A DNA stretch of 64,000 bases from UBA6176 sp032119375 (GCA_964430505.1 CAYSGH010000007.1:30529-94528); one strand, 5' to 3'; positions 54,627 through 64,000 are shown, counted from the stretch's first letter. Numbers and translations are program-made. The notes: generated from the letters alone by a model not told the origin.

Positions 54627-56447
54627 ATGAAGCTGACCCTGATCGACTGGCTGGTGGTGGCGGCGTATTTCCTGGCCAACTTCCTGATCGGCCTTTGGTA
54701 CCGGAAACGGGCCACGGGCTCGGCCGACGAGTTTTTCGTGGGCGGCCGCAACGTTTCGTGGTGGCTGGCGGGCACCAGCATGGTGGCGACGACGTTCGCG
54801 GCCGACACGCCCCTGGCGGTGACGGGAATCGTCGCGGCGAACGGGATCGCGGGGAACTGGGTGTGGTGGAACGGGCTGTTGAGCGCGATCCTGACGGTGT
54901 TTTTCTTCGCGCGCCTGTGGCGCCGGGCGGGCGTGGTGACGGATGTCGAGTTCGCCGAGTTGCGATACTCGGGCGGGGCGGCGGCGTTCCTGCGCGGGTT
55001 CCGTGCCTTGTACCTGGGCCTTCCCATCAACTGCATCATCCTCGGGTGGGTCAACCTCGCGATGGTGAAGATCCTGACGATCCTGTTCCCTGGGCTCAGC
55101 CTGTCGTTCATGGGGATCGAGGACCCGAAGCTGGCGGCATTGGCGGTGGTGTTTGGGATGATGGTGCTGACGGCGGGCATCTCGACGTTGTCAGGCCTGT
55201 GGGGGGTGTTGGTGACGGACTTGTTCCAGTTCGTGCTGAAGATGGGGATGGTGACCGTCCTGGCGTACTACGCGGTGAAGGCGGCGGGGGGCCTCGGGGC
55301 GATGAAGACGCAGTTGATGGCGATGGACGCTGCGCGGGCCGGGGGCGGGTCGATCCTGTCGTTCATGCCGGACCTGAACTCGAAGTGGATGCCGGTGCTG
55401 GCGTTCGCCGTGTACCTGGGGGTGAACTGGTGGGCGACGTGGTATCCGGGGGCCGAGCCCGGCGGCGGCGGCTACGTGGCCCAGCGCATCCTCTGTGCCA
55501 AGGACGAGCGCCATTCGTTGCTGGCGACGCTGTGGTTCAGCTTCGCGAACTACGCCATCCGGCCGTGGCCCTGGATTCTCACGGCGCTCGCGTCGTTGAT
55601 CCTGTACCCCGGCCTGAAGGACAAGGAGGCGGGCTACGTGCAGACGATCGTGGACCCCAAGGTGTTCCCGCCGGCCCTGGCCGGCCTGATGATTGCGGCG
55701 TTTGCGGCCGCGTACATGTCCACCATCGCCACGCAGCTCAACTGGGGCGCTTCGTACCTCGTCAACGACGTGTACAAGCGCTTCCTCAAGCCTGAGGCCA
55801 GCCAGCGGCAACAGGTGTTCGCAGGACAGGCGTGCACCGTCCTCCTGATGGTCGTGTCCTCCGTGGTGACCTACTACCAGACGTCCATCTCCGGCGCTTG
55901 GAAGTTCCTCATGGCCATCGGCGCCGGAACCGGGTCGGTGTTCATCCTCCGGTGGTTCTGGTGGCGCATCAACGCGTGGTCGGAGGTGTCCGCGATGCTG
56001 GCGTCGTTCGTGACGTCCCTCGTGCTGCAGTTCTGGTTCAAGTGGGACTCCGAGGATCCGGAGCAACTCGCGCGGACGGTCCTCGTGACGGTGGCCGTCT
56101 CCACGGTGACGTGGGTGGCGGTGACGTTGGGAACAGCGCCGGAGCGACGGGAAACCCTTCTGGCGTTCTATCGCCGCGTGCGCCCGGCTGCCGCCTTGTG
56201 GGGCCCCATCGCCCGGGAGGCCCGTGAGGTGACGCCGCCCAAGGACGGCATGGCCAACCTGCGGGACTGGGTCGCCGGCTGCCTCTGCATCTACATGGCG
56301 CTCTTTGGGGTCGGAAAGCTCATCTTCGGCGAGACCGGCCTTGGCTTGGCCTTCCTGGGCGTGTCGGTGGCCTCGGGCGTCTTCGTGTACTGGGACCTCA
56401 GCCGCCGCGGTTGGAAGGTCGTCGGCGACGAGGCATCCGAGCGTTAG
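54627..56447 (+). CDS. Sodium:solute symporter (SSS family)
   Basis: 606 residues with about 13 membrane segments. SSS signatures: DEFFVGGRNVSWWLAGTS near 32-50, then VGYL-like helices and FAAAYMSTIATQLNWGASYLVNDVYKRF. The conserved Ser/Thr pair on TM8-type helix (MSTIATQLN) suits sodium coupling. The C-terminal part is extended by about 100 residues with two more helices. Substrate class (sugar, amino acid, carboxylate) is not evident. It is followed by the secreted FN3 protein after 185 bases and may be in the same regulon. Confidence 0.9.
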   Translation: MKLTLIDWLVVAAYFLANFLIGLWYRKRATGSADEFFVGGRNVSWWLAGTSMVATTFAADTPLAVTGIVAANGIAGNWVWWNGLLSAILTVFFFARLWRRAGVVTDVEFAELRYSGGAAAFLRGFRALYLGLPINCIILGWVNLAMVKILTILFPGLSLSFMGIEDPKLAALAVVFGMMVLTAGISTLSGLWGVLVTDLFQFVLKMGMVTVLAYYAVKAAGGLGAMKTQLMAMDAARAGGGSILSFMPDLNSKWMPVLAFAVYLGVNWWATWYPGAEPGGGGYVAQRILCAKDERHSLLATLWFSFANYAIRPWPWILTALASLILYPGLKDKEAGYVQTIVDPKVFPPALAGLMIAAFAAAYMSTIATQLNWGASYLVNDVYKRFLKPEASQRQQVFAGQACTVLLMVVSSVVTYYQTSISGAWKFLMAIGAGTGSVFILRWFWWRINAWSEVSAMLASFVTSLVLQFWFKWDSEDPEQLARTVLVTVAVSTVTWVAVTLGTAPERRETLLAFYRRVRPAAALWGPIAREAREVTPPKDGMANLRDWVAGCLCIYMALFGVGKLIFGETGLGLAFLGVSVASGVFVYWDLSRRGWKVVGDEASER

Positions 56448-56632
56448 GCGACGTCGTTGCAGGCCGTGCCGTGGCTTGCCCGCGCGTCGATTGCGGGCCG
56501 ATTTCCTGCGGCGCAGGGCTGCCCCAAAGTTGTTGAAACCGGCAGGGACTTTGGAAATCTGCCGGGGCAATCCATCGAGGGAAATCATGGTGGGACAACC
56601 GCGTCGATGGATCGTGAATGCGGAATGCACCA

Positions 56633-59353
56633 ATGAAGACAACCCCTCCGAACAACCCCTCCTTGCGGCGTGCCATCAGGCTGCTGCTGGGCCTATCGCT
56701 GGCCTCGTCTGCCGCCGTCCAGGCGCAGTTCGTCCAGGCCGTCACCCAAGCCAACGGCGACACCGACCGCCCAGAGGCTCAGTTCACCGGCAACACCGTG
56801 GACATCCGCAACGGCGGCACGCTCATCCGTGCCGGCTACACCGTGCCGCACTTCGGGCCGCGCGCCTTGTGCATGACCGACCGCGCGCATGAATGGAATG
56901 CCGTCGCCACCAACGTGGCGATCCCCCCGTACCTCAGTGGCGCGCCCTACGTCATGATCGCCAACAACAACCGCGACAACGCCACCCTTGAGGTCGAGGT
57001 CCAGCTCAACGTCCCCGCCAAGGTGTACCTCCTCGTGGACAACCGCATCGGCGACAACGACGCGGCCACCCCGCCCAACTTCTCCTCCGTCATGAACTGG
57101 GTCGTGGATGGCGGTTGGGTTGCCACTACCAACGGCCTCAACCGGGCCAGCAACCCTTCCATCCCCGACGAGGTGGGCTACGACGAAAATGGCGACGGCA
57201 GCATCAACCAGGTCGCCTCCGTCTATGTTCGGACCGTCCCGTCCGGACCCTTGAAGCTGCTCCAGCAGGGAGAGTCCCGGAACATGTACGGCGTGGTCGT
57301 CGTCCCCGCGTTGATCCAGTCCGTGGCGGCCGTGAATGGCGACCCGGAAACGGAGCGTCCCACGCCCAAGCGGACGGGTGACCAGTTTACCCTGGTGAAC
57401 GGCAGCTCGACCCTTCTGACGAATTATTGGGTCCCGTTCTTCTCTCCCAAGGCCAAGGCCATGACCGACCGACTCCATGAGTGGAACGCAGCGTCCGATG
57501 CACTGCCCATCCCCTCGTACCTCCTCGGCAACGAGTACCTCGCCATCGCCAACAACTACCGTGACAACGCCGAGCTCAGCGTGGATGTCACCCTCGCGGG
57601 CAAGACCCTCGCGTACCTCCTCGTGGACAATCGCATCGGCGACAACAACGCGACCACCCCCCCGGACTTCATGGCCAACATGCTCTGGGTCGCCGAGAAC
57701 GGATGGACGCCGGTCGCCAGCGGACGCAATCGCAGCGGCATCGCCGAGGATCCGGACGAGGTCGGCTACGACGAGAACGGCGACGGCTCCATCAACCAGG
57801 TGGCGTCGGTGTACTACAAGGTTCTGGATGCGGGAGTCGCCTCGCTCGGGCCTCAAAACGAGGGCCGGAACATCTACGGGTTCGTGGCGGCTCCGGCCGT
57901 CGCGCCCAGTGCGCCTCGTGGGGTGGCGGTGAGCAAGGTGGGCGATGGCAAGGTCACCCTTGCATGGTCGGCCAACACCGCCTGGTTTTATTCGGTCCTT
58001 CGCTCGGACAAGGCCGCCGGCCCCTTCGATGTCGTCGCGCCCAAGGTGGGCGCCTCGTCCTTCGAGGATGCCGGCCTGACCAACGGCAAGACGTACTACT
58101 ACGTCGTGAAGGGCCAGAACGGCATCGGTGAGTCCATGGCGTCCGCCGTGGTTCCTGCCGTTCCCGCCGCCTCGCCGTCCAACGTCGCCGCCGCGGGCAG
58201 CGCCTCCGGCGTGAGCGTTCGTTGGGATGCCTTCCCGGGCGCGACGGCCTACGAGGTCCGCCGGGGCACCGCGCCGGGCGGCCCCTACGCGACGGTGGCC
58301 GACTCCGTCTCGGGCACCACCTACGAGGACGCGTCCGCACCGGGCGGGCGCAACCTCTACTACGTCGTCGTGGCGAAGCTGTCCGGCGGCGATTCCAGCG
58401 GCGCGTCGGCCGAGGCCGCCGCGTTGAGCGTGCCGGATGCGCCCTCCATCGCGGGCGTCGAGGCCTTCTCGACGCAAGGCGTTCTGGTCGTCTGGTCGTC
58501 GTCCAACGTCGTCGTGGACGAGTTCGTGGTGGAGCAGGCGGCGGACGTGGGCGGCACCTTCACGGCGGTCGCGTCGGCGGGCGGCCGGGCGACGCGGGTT
58601 GCCGTGGGCGGCCTTCAGCCCGGCAAGGGCGCGACCTTCCGGGTTCGCGCGCGCAATGACTCGGGGCTTTCGGCTCCCTCGGCCCCCGTCTCCGGCACGG
58701 CGGCGGCCTCCGGCATCTTCGTCAACTTCGCCAACCCCACCTTCACCACGGGCGCGGCGGGCTACCCCTTGCCGGGCTATGCGGACGACTACGGCGACGT
58801 GTTCGGCGACCGCGGCAACGGCCTGAGCTACGGATGGCTGGAGGACAACGCCCCCAACTCGCGCCACCGCCAGTCCGACGTCTCGCCCGACGCCCGCCTC
58901 GACACGCTCAACCACCTCCAGAAAAACGGGGGCGACATGGTGTGGGAAATCGCGGTGCCCTCGGGTCGCTATGCGGTTCGGATGGTCGCGGGAGACGCCA
59001 CGGCGGTGGACAGCGTGTTCCAGTTCACCGTGGAGGATGTCACCACCGGCACGTACACCCCGACGGCCACGGCGGCGTGGGGCACCTTCGACGTCGAGGT
59101 CCGGGTGCAGGATGGGTTGCTGACCGTTCGCAGCGGCCCGTCGGCCTCGAACAACAAGATCTGCTACGTCACCCTGCAATCGTTGCCCGACCTCCCGCCC
59201 ACGCTCTCCATCCAAGGGGCCAAGGTGACCTTCACGGGCAAGTTGCAACAGGCCGACACCATCACCGGCCCGTTCCAGGAGGTCCCGGGAGCCACGAGCC
59301 CCTATGACATCCCCGCGACGGGCTCCCACAAGTTCTATCGCTCGTCGAACTGA
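56633..59353 (+). CDS. Secreted tandem-repeat / FN3 / malectin-like protein
   Basis: 906 residues with a signal peptide (about 1-28). Two consecutive copies of a roughly 190-residue domain follow (about 30-225 and 226-420). Both carry YLLVDNRIGDN and VGYDENGDGSINQVASVY, whose DENGDGSI resembles a calcium-binding loop. Three fibronectin type III-like domains cover about 422-695. A malectin/carbohydrate-binding-like domain at about 700-865 starts with IFVNFANPTFTTG and contains FGDRGNGLSYGWLEDN. The short C-terminal tail (LSIQGAKVTFTG ... HKFYRSSN) is common in verrucomicrobial exoproteins. No enzyme domain was seen. Probable cell-surface or secreted carbohydrate-binding protein; a terminator follows. 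The ATG at 56633 gives the best signal peptide. Confidence 0.85.
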   Translation: MKTTPPNNPSLRRAIRLLLGLSLASSAAVQAQFVQAVTQANGDTDRPEAQFTGNTVDIRNGGTLIRAGYTVPHFGPRALCMTDRAHEWNAVATNVAIPPYLSGAPYVMIANNNRDNATLEVEVQLNVPAKVYLLVDNRIGDNDAATPPNFSSVMNWVVDGGWVATTNGLNRASNPSIPDEVGYDENGDGSINQVASVYVRTVPSGPLKLLQQGESRNMYGVVVVPALIQSVAAVNGDPETERPTPKRTGDQFTLVNGSSTLLTNYWVPFFSPKAKAMTDRLHEWNAASDALPIPSYLLGNEYLAIANNYRDNAELSVDVTLAGKTLAYLLVDNRIGDNNATTPPDFMANMLWVAENGWTPVASGRNRSGIAEDPDEVGYDENGDGSINQVASVYYKVLDAGVASLGPQNEGRNIYGFVAAPAVAPSAPRGVAVSKVGDGKVTLAWSANTAWFYSVLRSDKAAGPFDVVAPKVGASSFEDAGLTNGKTYYYVVKGQNGIGESMASAVVPAVPAASPSNVAAAGSASGVSVRWDAFPGATAYEVRRGTAPGGPYATVADSVSGTTYEDASAPGGRNLYYVVVAKLSGGDSSGASAEAAALSVPDAPSIAGVEAFSTQGVLVVWSSSNVVVDEFVVEQAADVGGTFTAVASAGGRATRVAVGGLQPGKGATFRVRARNDSGLSAPSAPVSGTAAASGIFVNFANPTFTTGAAGYPLPGYADDYGDVFGDRGNGLSYGWLEDNAPNSRHRQSDVSPDARLDTLNHLQKNGGDMVWEIAVPSGRYAVRMVAGDATAVDSVFQFTVEDVTTGTYTPTATAAWGTFDVEVRVQDGLLTVRSGPSASNNKICYVTLQSLPDLPPTLSIQGAKVTFTGKLQQADTITGPFQEVPGATSPYDIPATGSHKFYRSSN

Positions 59354-59377
59354 ACCGGGAATCTCGTCGAACGTTTA

Positions 59378-59411
59378 GGGGGTCGTGCCTTCAGGGCGCG
59401 GCCCCCTTTTT
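59378..59411 (+). terminator. Rho-independent terminator after the FN3 protein
   Basis: GGGGGTCGTGCC at 59378-59389 pairs with GGCGCGGCCCCC at 59395-59406 as a 12-bp stem with two G-U pairs and a 5-base loop, directly followed by five T residues. It lies 24 bases after the stop at 59353. Confidence 0.92.
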
Positions 59412-59436
59412 GATGAACCATCCCGGGGGCGGCTGG

Positions 59437-60720
59437 TCAGGAATTGGCACCGTTCCCCGTGTCAGTGGAAGGCCCGTTGCGAAAGCAGCCCTCCCAACGG
59501 GCCATGACAGCGGTGGAGAGGCAGTTGCCAACGAGGTTGATGGTCGTGCGGCCCATGTCCATCAGCTCGTCGATGCCCATGATCACCGCGACGCCGGCCA
59601 AGGGGAGGTCGTAGGTGACGAGCACGCCGGCGAGGATGACCTGCGACGCCCTCGGGATGCCCGCCATGCCCTTGGAGGTCAGCATGAGCGTCAAGACGAT
59701 GGAGATTTGCTGGGCGATGGAGAGGTCCTTCCCGGCCGCCTGCGCCACGAACACCGACGCCACGGCCAGGTACAGCGTCGAGCCATCGAGGTTGAACGAG
59801 TAGCCCATCGGCATGACAAAGGACACGATCCGGCGCGGCACGCCAAAAGCCACCATGCGCCGCATCGCGTCCGGCATCGCGGCGTCCGAGGAGGTGGTGG
59901 TGAAGGCCAGGATGGCGGGTTCCTTGACGGTGCGGAGAAACTCCATGACGGGCACCCGCGCCCACATCGCGACGGGCAGCAATACCAGCACGCAGAACAA
60001 TCCCAGCCCGAGGTACAGCGTGCCCACCAGGGCAGCCAGGTTCTTGAGCACCGCCAACCCCGAGTGCCCCACCGTCACCGCCATCGCCGCCCCCACTCCA
60101 ATGGGTGCGAACTTCATGACGAGGCCCGTGAACCGGAACATCACCTCGGTCAATGACTCGCAGAAGTGCAGCACCGGATCGCGCTGCGGGCGCGGCACCT
60201 GGGCCAGGGCCACCCCGAACAACAGCGCGAAGAACACCACCTGCAACACGTCGTTCTCCGCCGCCGCCTTGAAGAAGCTCGTGGGCGCCAGGTGGTCGGC
60301 GATGGATTCCCAGGTCACCTCCTTGGGCGCCGGCACGTCGCCCGAGGACGGCGGCAGCACCAATCCCACCCCCGGCTTCGTCGCGTTGACCACCAGCAGC
60401 CCAATTACCAGCGCCAGCGTCGTCACCACCTCGAAGTAGAGGATCGAGCGAAAGGCAAGCTTCCCCACCGCCTTGAGGTCGTCCGTGTGCCCCGCGATGC
60501 CCACCACCAACGTCCCGAACACCAGCGGCACCAGGATGCACTTGATGAGCTTGAGGAACAGCGACGAGAAGACCTTGAGGTCTTGGCTGGAGATGGCGTG
60601 CGGAACGCCCCCCCAGGTCCAGGTCGTGCCCTTGGGAAAGATCGCCCCGATGACAACGCCCAAGACCATGGCGATCAGAATCCAATGGGTCAGGCTCAAC
60701 CTCCGAAGCGCGCTCCACAT
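59437..60720 (-). CDS. Dicarboxylate/glutamate:cation symporter (DAACS family)
   Basis: 427 residues with eight helices plus two hairpin regions, the GltPh/DctA fold. Motifs: MKFAPIGVGAAMA, AFTTTSSDAAMPDAM (HP1 Ser-rich loop), SFNLDGSTLYLAVASVF (unwound TM7 NMDGT variant), LTSKGMAGIPRASQVI (HP2) and the TM8 NLVGNCLSTAVMARWEG. It imports glutamate, aspartate or C4-dicarboxylates with sodium or protons. The TM7 motif reads NLDGS instead of NMDGT, which may shift ion coupling. It starts at 60720, divergent from the sialidase-like gene with a 277-base gap. Confidence 0.92.
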   Translation of the reverse strand: MWSALRRLSLTHWILIAMVLGVVIGAIFPKGTTWTWGGVPHAISSQDLKVFSSLFLKLIKCILVPLVFGTLVVGIAGHTDDLKAVGKLAFRSILYFEVVTTLALVIGLLVVNATKPGVGLVLPPSSGDVPAPKEVTWESIADHLAPTSFFKAAAENDVLQVVFFALLFGVALAQVPRPQRDPVLHFCESLTEVMFRFTGLVMKFAPIGVGAAMAVTVGHSGLAVLKNLAALVGTLYLGLGLFCVLVLLPVAMWARVPVMEFLRTVKEPAILAFTTTSSDAAMPDAMRRMVAFGVPRRIVSFVMPMGYSFNLDGSTLYLAVASVFVAQAAGKDLSIAQQISIVLTLMLTSKGMAGIPRASQVILAGVLVTYDLPLAGVAVIMGIDELMDMGRTTINLVGNCLSTAVMARWEGCFRNGPSTDTGNGANS

Positions 60721-60997
60721 GGATGCGCAGGGTATGGGGTTGCTCGTGCGAACCAAGATTGATTTCCGTGGCCCGCGCCCCTTCGGTGCATCCCGAAGCT
60801 GTCGGCGTTCCCAAGAACGTCGTGGCTGGCTGAATGCCAGGAGCGCGGCCGTCCCCGGCCGTCTCCCCGTCCTCCCGCCTAGCGGGGCCGGTTCGCTCCC
60901 CGCATCCCGCTCCCATGTCACCAACAACCTCGGGATGCAACGGTGCCACCGGACCTCCGCGTTGACCCCTGGGCAGCCCGGGTGATTGCATGACCGC

Positions 60998-63448
60998 GTG
61001 ATTCCCCTGCGAGTTCCCGGTTTTGCCTTGGTGTTTGCCTTGGCGTGGCACGGACCCCACGCGATGGGCCAGCAGGCCACCGCCTCGCCCATGGCTCCGC
61101 CTCATCGCATCCTGTCGCGGGGCTGGGCCGCCGGCAGCTACCAGGCGTTTCCGGATGCCTGCCGCCTCGCGAATGGCGACATCCTGTGCGTCTTCTACGC
61201 CGGTCATGGCCATGTCTCGCTTCCCCGCGCCGACTGGCCGCGCGGCGGCCGCATTTGCATGGTCCGGTCCGAGGACGAGGGCCGGACGTGGTCCGAGCCC
61301 CGCGTGTTGTACGACGGCCCGGACGACGACCGGGACCCACACATTGCCCAGCTTCGCGACGGGACGGTGGTGTGCTCGTTCTTCCCGTATCGACAGGCCG
61401 CCGGTGGCAAGGTCGAGTTCGAGACGGCGCTGGTGGCGTCGCGGGATGGCGGCTGGTCCTGGGAACCGACGCATCGGGTGTTGGCTCCCGGTTGGGCGGT
61501 GTCGGCTCCGGTTCGGACGTTGTCGGACGGGACGTGCCTCTTGGGGGTGTACCGTGAGGAGGGCGGCACCGCCCATGGGGGCGTGCTTCGGTCCACGGAC
61601 TTGGGCAAGACCTGGGGCTCGCCCATCCCGATCGGAAAGGACAGCGGGGTGCGGCTGGACGCGGAGACGGACGTCATCGAGCTGCGGGACGGGACCGTCC
61701 TTGCGGCGTTGCGCGGGGACAAGGTGCCCCTGCACTTCGCGCGCAGCACGGATGGAGGGCGCACCTGGGGCGGCGTGGTGGACTCAGGCTTCCCGGGGCA
61801 TTGCCCGCATTTCACGCGGCTGCGCTCGGGTGAAATCGTGCTAACGCACCGGTTGCCCGCCACCGCGATGCATGTTAGCCGCGACGACGGGAAGACGTGG
61901 GGCGCGGCGCTCGGCATCGACTCCGTGGGCGGGGCTTATCCAGCAACGGTGGAACTGAACGACGGGACGGTGTTGGTGGTGTACTACGAGGAAGGGGCGG
62001 GGAGTGCGATCCGGGCGCGGCGCTTTCGCCTCGGGAAGGAGGGGGTGGAGTGGCTGCCCTTGGCGGTGGAGCCGAGGGAGGTGGGGTCGCGGCTGGAATT
62101 GTTGGTGGACCGGTACCTGGTGGACCGGATGGAGGGCTGCGAGCTGCGGATGGCGGAGCCCGTGGCGCGCGGGGTGGCGCTGGCGTTCGACAAGCCGTGG
62201 GAGGGGGCATTTTCCGGGTATGTGACGGTGCTGCAAGATGGGCCGTTGGTGCGGATGTATTACCGCGGGCTGCCGGTGGCGGGCCGCGACGGCAGCACGA
62301 ACGAGGTGACCTGCTACGCGGAGAGCCGGGACGGCGTGACCTGGAACAAGCCGTCGCTGGGCTTGTTCGAGGTGATGGGCACGCGGTCGAACAACGTCGT
62401 GTTGGCGGGGCAGGCTCCATTCTCCCACAACTTCTCCCCCTTCCTGGACACGCGCCCGGGCGTCCCGGCGGCGGAGCGCTTGAAGGCGCTCGCCGGCACC
62501 GTCGAGTCGGGCCTGCACGGGTTTGTGTCGGCAGATGGCGTCCGGTGGCAACGCATGGAGGGCGGGCCGTTGTTGAAGGAGGGTGCGTTTGACTCGCAGA
62601 ACGTGGGGTGTTGGTCGGAGGCGGAGGGACGCTATCTGGTGTACCTACGAAGCTGGACCGGCGGTGGGTTTGCGGGGTTCCGTTCCATCAGCCGGGCGAC
62701 ATCGGTGGACTTCCGGACGTGGACGCGGCCGGAGCCCATGACGTTCGGGGACGCGCCGCCGGAGCACCTGTACACGAGCCAAACGCTGCCCTATCCGAGG
62801 GCCCCGCACTTGTTGGTGGCGACGCCCATGCGGTTTGTGCCGGGGCGACGCGTGTTGTCGGAGGAACAGGAGAAGGCGCTGGGGGTGTCGAAGGGCTATG
62901 CGGCGGACACGGCGGAGGCCGTGTTGATGACGTCGCGCGGCGGCTCGCGGTACCAGCGGACGTTCCTCGAGGGGTTCATTCGCCCGGGGTTGGACGCGGG
63001 CAACTGGGCTTCGCGCGCCGGCTTGACGGCGTTGGGGATGATCCAGACGGGCCCCGGGGAGATGTCATTGTACAAGCAGGCGCACTACGCGCAGCCGAGC
63101 TGCCACCTGGTGCGGCACACGTTGCGGCTGGACGGGCTTGCGTCGGTGCGCGCGCCGTTCCGAGGCGGGGAAATGGTGACGCATCCGGTGGTGTTCCGCG
63201 GAACCCGGCTGCGGATCAACGTGGCGACCGGAGCTGCCGGGAGCGTTCGGGTGGAGGTTCAGGATGCCGGAGGCGCGCCCTTGCCAGGCCTTGCCCTGGC
63301 GGTTTGCCGAGAGTTGGCCGGGGACGAGATCTCACGGGAGGTGCATTGGGCGGACGACGCGGCGTTGGGACGTCATGCGGGTCGGCCGGTGCGGCTGCGG
63401 TTCGTCATGCGGGATGCCGACGTGTACGCCATGCGGTTCGGGGAATGA
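60998..63448 (+). CDS. Exported double beta-propeller sialidase-like protein
   Basis: 816 residues with a probable signal peptide (about 1-26). The N-terminal half is a sialidase-type propeller with at least five Asp-box repeats (SEDEGRTWSE, SRDGGWSWEP, STDLGKTWGS, STDGGRTWGG, SRDDGKTWGA). The C-terminal half (about 360-816) has another beta-rich, glycosidase-like fold with CYAESRDGVTWNKPS and FVSADGVRWQRMEGG repeats that recall the second-propeller proteins of Planctomycetes. Whether the classical sialidase Arg triad is present cannot be judged without alignment, so activity on sialic acid is unproven; another glycan is as likely. The start at the GTG 60998 is chosen for the signal peptide; TTG at 60986 is an alternative. 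The gene is 52 bases before the EVE gene. Confidence 0.82.
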   Translation: MIPLRVPGFALVFALAWHGPHAMGQQATASPMAPPHRILSRGWAAGSYQAFPDACRLANGDILCVFYAGHGHVSLPRADWPRGGRICMVRSEDEGRTWSEPRVLYDGPDDDRDPHIAQLRDGTVVCSFFPYRQAAGGKVEFETALVASRDGGWSWEPTHRVLAPGWAVSAPVRTLSDGTCLLGVYREEGGTAHGGVLRSTDLGKTWGSPIPIGKDSGVRLDAETDVIELRDGTVLAALRGDKVPLHFARSTDGGRTWGGVVDSGFPGHCPHFTRLRSGEIVLTHRLPATAMHVSRDDGKTWGAALGIDSVGGAYPATVELNDGTVLVVYYEEGAGSAIRARRFRLGKEGVEWLPLAVEPREVGSRLELLVDRYLVDRMEGCELRMAEPVARGVALAFDKPWEGAFSGYVTVLQDGPLVRMYYRGLPVAGRDGSTNEVTCYAESRDGVTWNKPSLGLFEVMGTRSNNVVLAGQAPFSHNFSPFLDTRPGVPAAERLKALAGTVESGLHGFVSADGVRWQRMEGGPLLKEGAFDSQNVGCWSEAEGRYLVYLRSWTGGGFAGFRSISRATSVDFRTWTRPEPMTFGDAPPEHLYTSQTLPYPRAPHLLVATPMRFVPGRRVLSEEQEKALGVSKGYAADTAEAVLMTSRGGSRYQRTFLEGFIRPGLDAGNWASRAGLTALGMIQTGPGEMSLYKQAHYAQPSCHLVRHTLRLDGLASVRAPFRGGEMVTHPVVFRGTRLRINVATGAAGSVRVEVQDAGGAPLPGLALAVCRELAGDEISREVHWADDAALGRHAGRPVRLRFVMRDADVYAMRFGE

Positions 63449-63500
63449 GTCGGCGCCAGTGGTGGCTCGCGAATCCGCTAACCGGGGGCATGGTGCACCC

Positions 63501-63923
63501 ATGGAGACAAGGCGGTGGTTGGTGAAGCAGGAACCAGAGGCCTACGCATGGGAGGCGTTTGTCCGGGATGGCCGGACCGCATGGACGGGGGTGAGAAACT
63601 TCCAGGCGCGGAACTTTCTGCGGGCCATGCGCACGGGCGACCTCGTGCTGTATTACCACAGCGTGACGGGCAAGCAGGTCGTGGGCGTGGCGCGCGTGGC
63701 GCGCGAGGCCTACCCGGACCCGACGGCGACGGAGGGCGATTGGTCGGTGGTGGACTTGGTTCCGGTAAAGGCGCTGGTCCGGCCCGTGGCCCTCGAAGTC
63801 CTGAAGGCGGATCCAGCGACGGCGTCCATGCCGTTGATCCGGCAGTCGCGGCTCAGCGTCATGCCCTTGGACGAGGTCGTGTTCCAACGGGTCCTGGAAC
63901 TGGGCGGGACCAAGGTGAAGTGA
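63501..63923 (+). CDS. EVE-domain (PUA-like) protein
   Basis: 140 residues, almost exactly one EVE domain. The start RRWLVKQEPEAYAWEAF and the region GVRNFQARNFLRAMRTGDLVLYYHS are characteristic of the thymocyte nuclear protein 1 / EVE family. The C-terminal PLIRQSRLSVMPLDEVVFQRVLEL completes it. EVE domains resemble PUA and bind modified bases in DNA or RNA; related domains are fused to restriction or defence proteins in many bacteria. Here it is stand-alone, as in many genomes, with no restriction partner in view. Confidence 0.93.
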   Translation: METRRWLVKQEPEAYAWEAFVRDGRTAWTGVRNFQARNFLRAMRTGDLVLYYHSVTGKQVVGVARVAREAYPDPTATEGDWSVVDLVPVKALVRPVALEVLKADPATASMPLIRQSRLSVMPLDEVVFQRVLELGGTKVK

Positions 63924-64000
63924 ACCTAGAAACGGCAGTTGGTCCGTCTGCAGGCCGCGTGCCCTCACGCGGCGATGGCGATGCCGCATGCCCGGTGCGC

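Overview
This window is very GC-rich DNA from a bacterium that looks like a member of the phylum Verrucomicrobiota, probably the Limisphaerales/Pedosphaerales part. That placement is inferred from gene content: a DUF1501 / Planctomycete-cytochrome (PSCyt1, DUF1549/DUF1553) module, a verrucomicrobial-type prepilin with a C-terminal DGH motif, Cu-monooxygenase/thioredoxin/cytochrome fusions, a two-propeller sialidase-like exoprotein and a dcw cluster with unusual content. I found no rRNA, tRNA, CRISPR array, insertion sequence or phage gene.

Layout. 1-484: end of an upstream transcription unit (terminator) and non-coding DNA. 485-6961: three genes in a row for the DUF1501/PSCyt1 module. 7063-9351: membrane-bound Ser/Thr kinase. 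9627-12458: ileS. 13040-15527 (minus strand): an H1-like AT-hook protein, a stand-alone RibD-type reductase and queA, the last two translationally coupled. 15925-33362 (plus strand): a compact dcw (division and cell wall) cluster in the order mraZ, small unknown gene, rsmH, ftsL, ftsI, murE-like, murF, mraY, LysM gene, ftsW, murG, murB, ddl, ftsQ, ftsA, ftsZ. Most neighbours overlap by ATGA or a few bases. A chromate-transporter homologue follows. 35056-42829 (minus): dprA, a TlpA-like thioredoxin, serB, a class II ribonucleotide reductase (nrdJ), a rhodanese and trxB. 42971-49923 (plus): Cu-monooxygenase fusion, U32 peptidase, prepilin, TPR protein. 49991-53796 (minus): hemL and a secreted alpha/beta-hydrolase. 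53832-59353 (plus): small membrane protein, sodium:solute symporter, secreted repeat/FN3 protein. 59437-60720 (minus): dicarboxylate/glutamate symporter. 60998-63923 (plus): double-propeller sialidase-like protein and an EVE-domain protein.

The dcw cluster is the most interesting part. It encodes what is needed to make and polymerise lipid II in outline (MurF, MraY, MurG, MurB, Ddl, FtsW, FtsI). However, the gene in the murE slot has lost the ATP-binding P-loop, the central-domain catalytic segment and the DNPR substrate motif. murD and murC are absent from the places they usually occupy. MurF has Glu where Mur ligases usually have a carbamylated Lys. FtsZ keeps the C-terminal FtsA-binding peptide but has changed residues in the nucleotide loops and in the catalytic T7 loop. 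Either functional copies of the ligases lie elsewhere in the genome or this lineage builds and divides its wall in a modified way. The sequence alone cannot decide between these.
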